A stretch of 6,564 nucleotides of DNA from positions 1 to 6,564 of the forward strand of contig JAJZCU010000122.1 in assembly GCA_021828935.1 (NCBI GenBank). The letters run 5' to 3'. This stretch comes from Planctomycetota bacterium. Its GTDB lineage: Bacteria; Planctomycetota; Phycisphaerae; WQYP01. The notes beneath the pieces were generated by a model. The model saw only the letters and a list, made by a program, of their open reading frames with translations, was not told the origin of the DNA and did not search any database. Every line of letters begins with the position of its first letter. Position 1 is the first letter of the stretch. This document shows positions 6,432-6,564 of the stretch, in pieces. A program made the position numbers and the translations under genes.

Positions 6432-6564
6432 TTGGACATACGCAAATGTTTGGCTCTTGCATTCGCGGTGGGCGTTGCGCAACGTGTTGCTGCGTACGGC
6501 AGCGGCGCGACGGCCGTGTCGCGCGGCCGGCGTTCATACCGCTCGGCGGTCGAGCGGGCGCAGC
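6432..6564 (+). CDS. Possible start of a secreted or membrane protein (partial, weak)
   Basis: A frame starting at TTG 6432 stays open to the right edge, 44 codons. It begins LDIRKCLALAFAVGVA, a charged N-terminus followed by a short hydrophobic stretch, then small residues (AAYGSGATA), which resembles a signal peptide. AAAAAGGGG ends six bases before the TTG and could be a weak ribosome binding site. A TGA at 6408-6410 prevents an earlier start, and there is no ATG or GTG start in this frame before the hydrophobic stretch. The rest is Arg/Ala/Ser-rich, as is typical of GC-rich non-coding frames, and another frame (ATG 6446) is open as well. I do not recognise a family. The gap from smc is 86 bases, so it would be cotranscribed if the stem-loop does not terminate. 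Confidence 0.22.
   Translation, partial: MDIRKCLALAFAVGVAQRVAAYGSGATAVSRGRRSYRSAVERAQ
6505..6524. repeat. GC-rich hairpin near the right edge
   Basis: GCGCGAC (6505-6511) and GTCGCGC (6518-6524) form a 7-base stem around a 6-base loop. Just upstream, CGTTGCGCAACG (6473-6484) is a perfect 12-base palindrome. Both lie in the strongly GC-rich last 100 bases. They may be chance products of base composition or part of a regulatory or repeat element cut off by the window edge. Confidence 0.3.

Noticed and set aside
1..6564. CRISPR array, tRNA, rRNA, insertion sequence or a new multi-gene system
   Set aside because: No regularly spaced repeats, no tRNA-like cloverleaf or rRNA core sequence, no transposase. 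Over 85 percent of the window is two well-known housekeeping genes.

Overview
The window carries two large housekeeping genes in divergent orientation, plus a structural anomaly at its left edge. On the minus strand lies the 5' part of dnaE, the catalytic alpha subunit of replicative DNA polymerase III. On the plus strand lies a complete smc, the chromosome-condensation ATPase. Protein features suggest a bacterium of the Planctomycetota or a related PVC lineage: the SMC Q-loop reads LIEQGRV, the SMC C-terminus has an LYGVTMQE-type strand, and the DnaE palm has the short loop VGARGSG. This placement comes from memory of family sequences, not from a search, and I hold it at moderate to low confidence.

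Layout. Bases 1-363 form a perfect inverted repeat with two 126-base arms (1-126 and 238-363) around a 111-base spacer. Both arms are dnaE sequence. The plus-strand arm plus spacer encode dnaE further downstream than the minus-strand gene reaches. dnaE therefore reads correctly to about residue 680, then runs into its own reverse complement and stops at 221. This looks like a fold-back (template-switch) junction. An assembly or amplification chimera at a contig end is the simplest explanation, and a genuine inverted duplication is the alternative. Bases 2279-2613 are a 335-base divergent control region with a good dnaE promoter candidate, A/T tracts, a small inverted repeat, a short direct repeat and a strong ribosome binding site for smc. 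Bases 2614-6345 are smc. Bases 6346-6564 hold a stem-loop after smc and a possible start of another reading frame.

Function. DnaE copies the chromosome with the clamp and clamp loader. SMC, normally with ScpA and ScpB (not present here), organises and separates the new copies. A shared control region could link their expression, but nothing in the sequence proves that. I found no mobile element, CRISPR array, tRNA, rRNA or recognisable new defence or metabolic system. The observations most worth checking are the fold-back junction and the long Ala/Pro-rich insertion in the SMC hinge.
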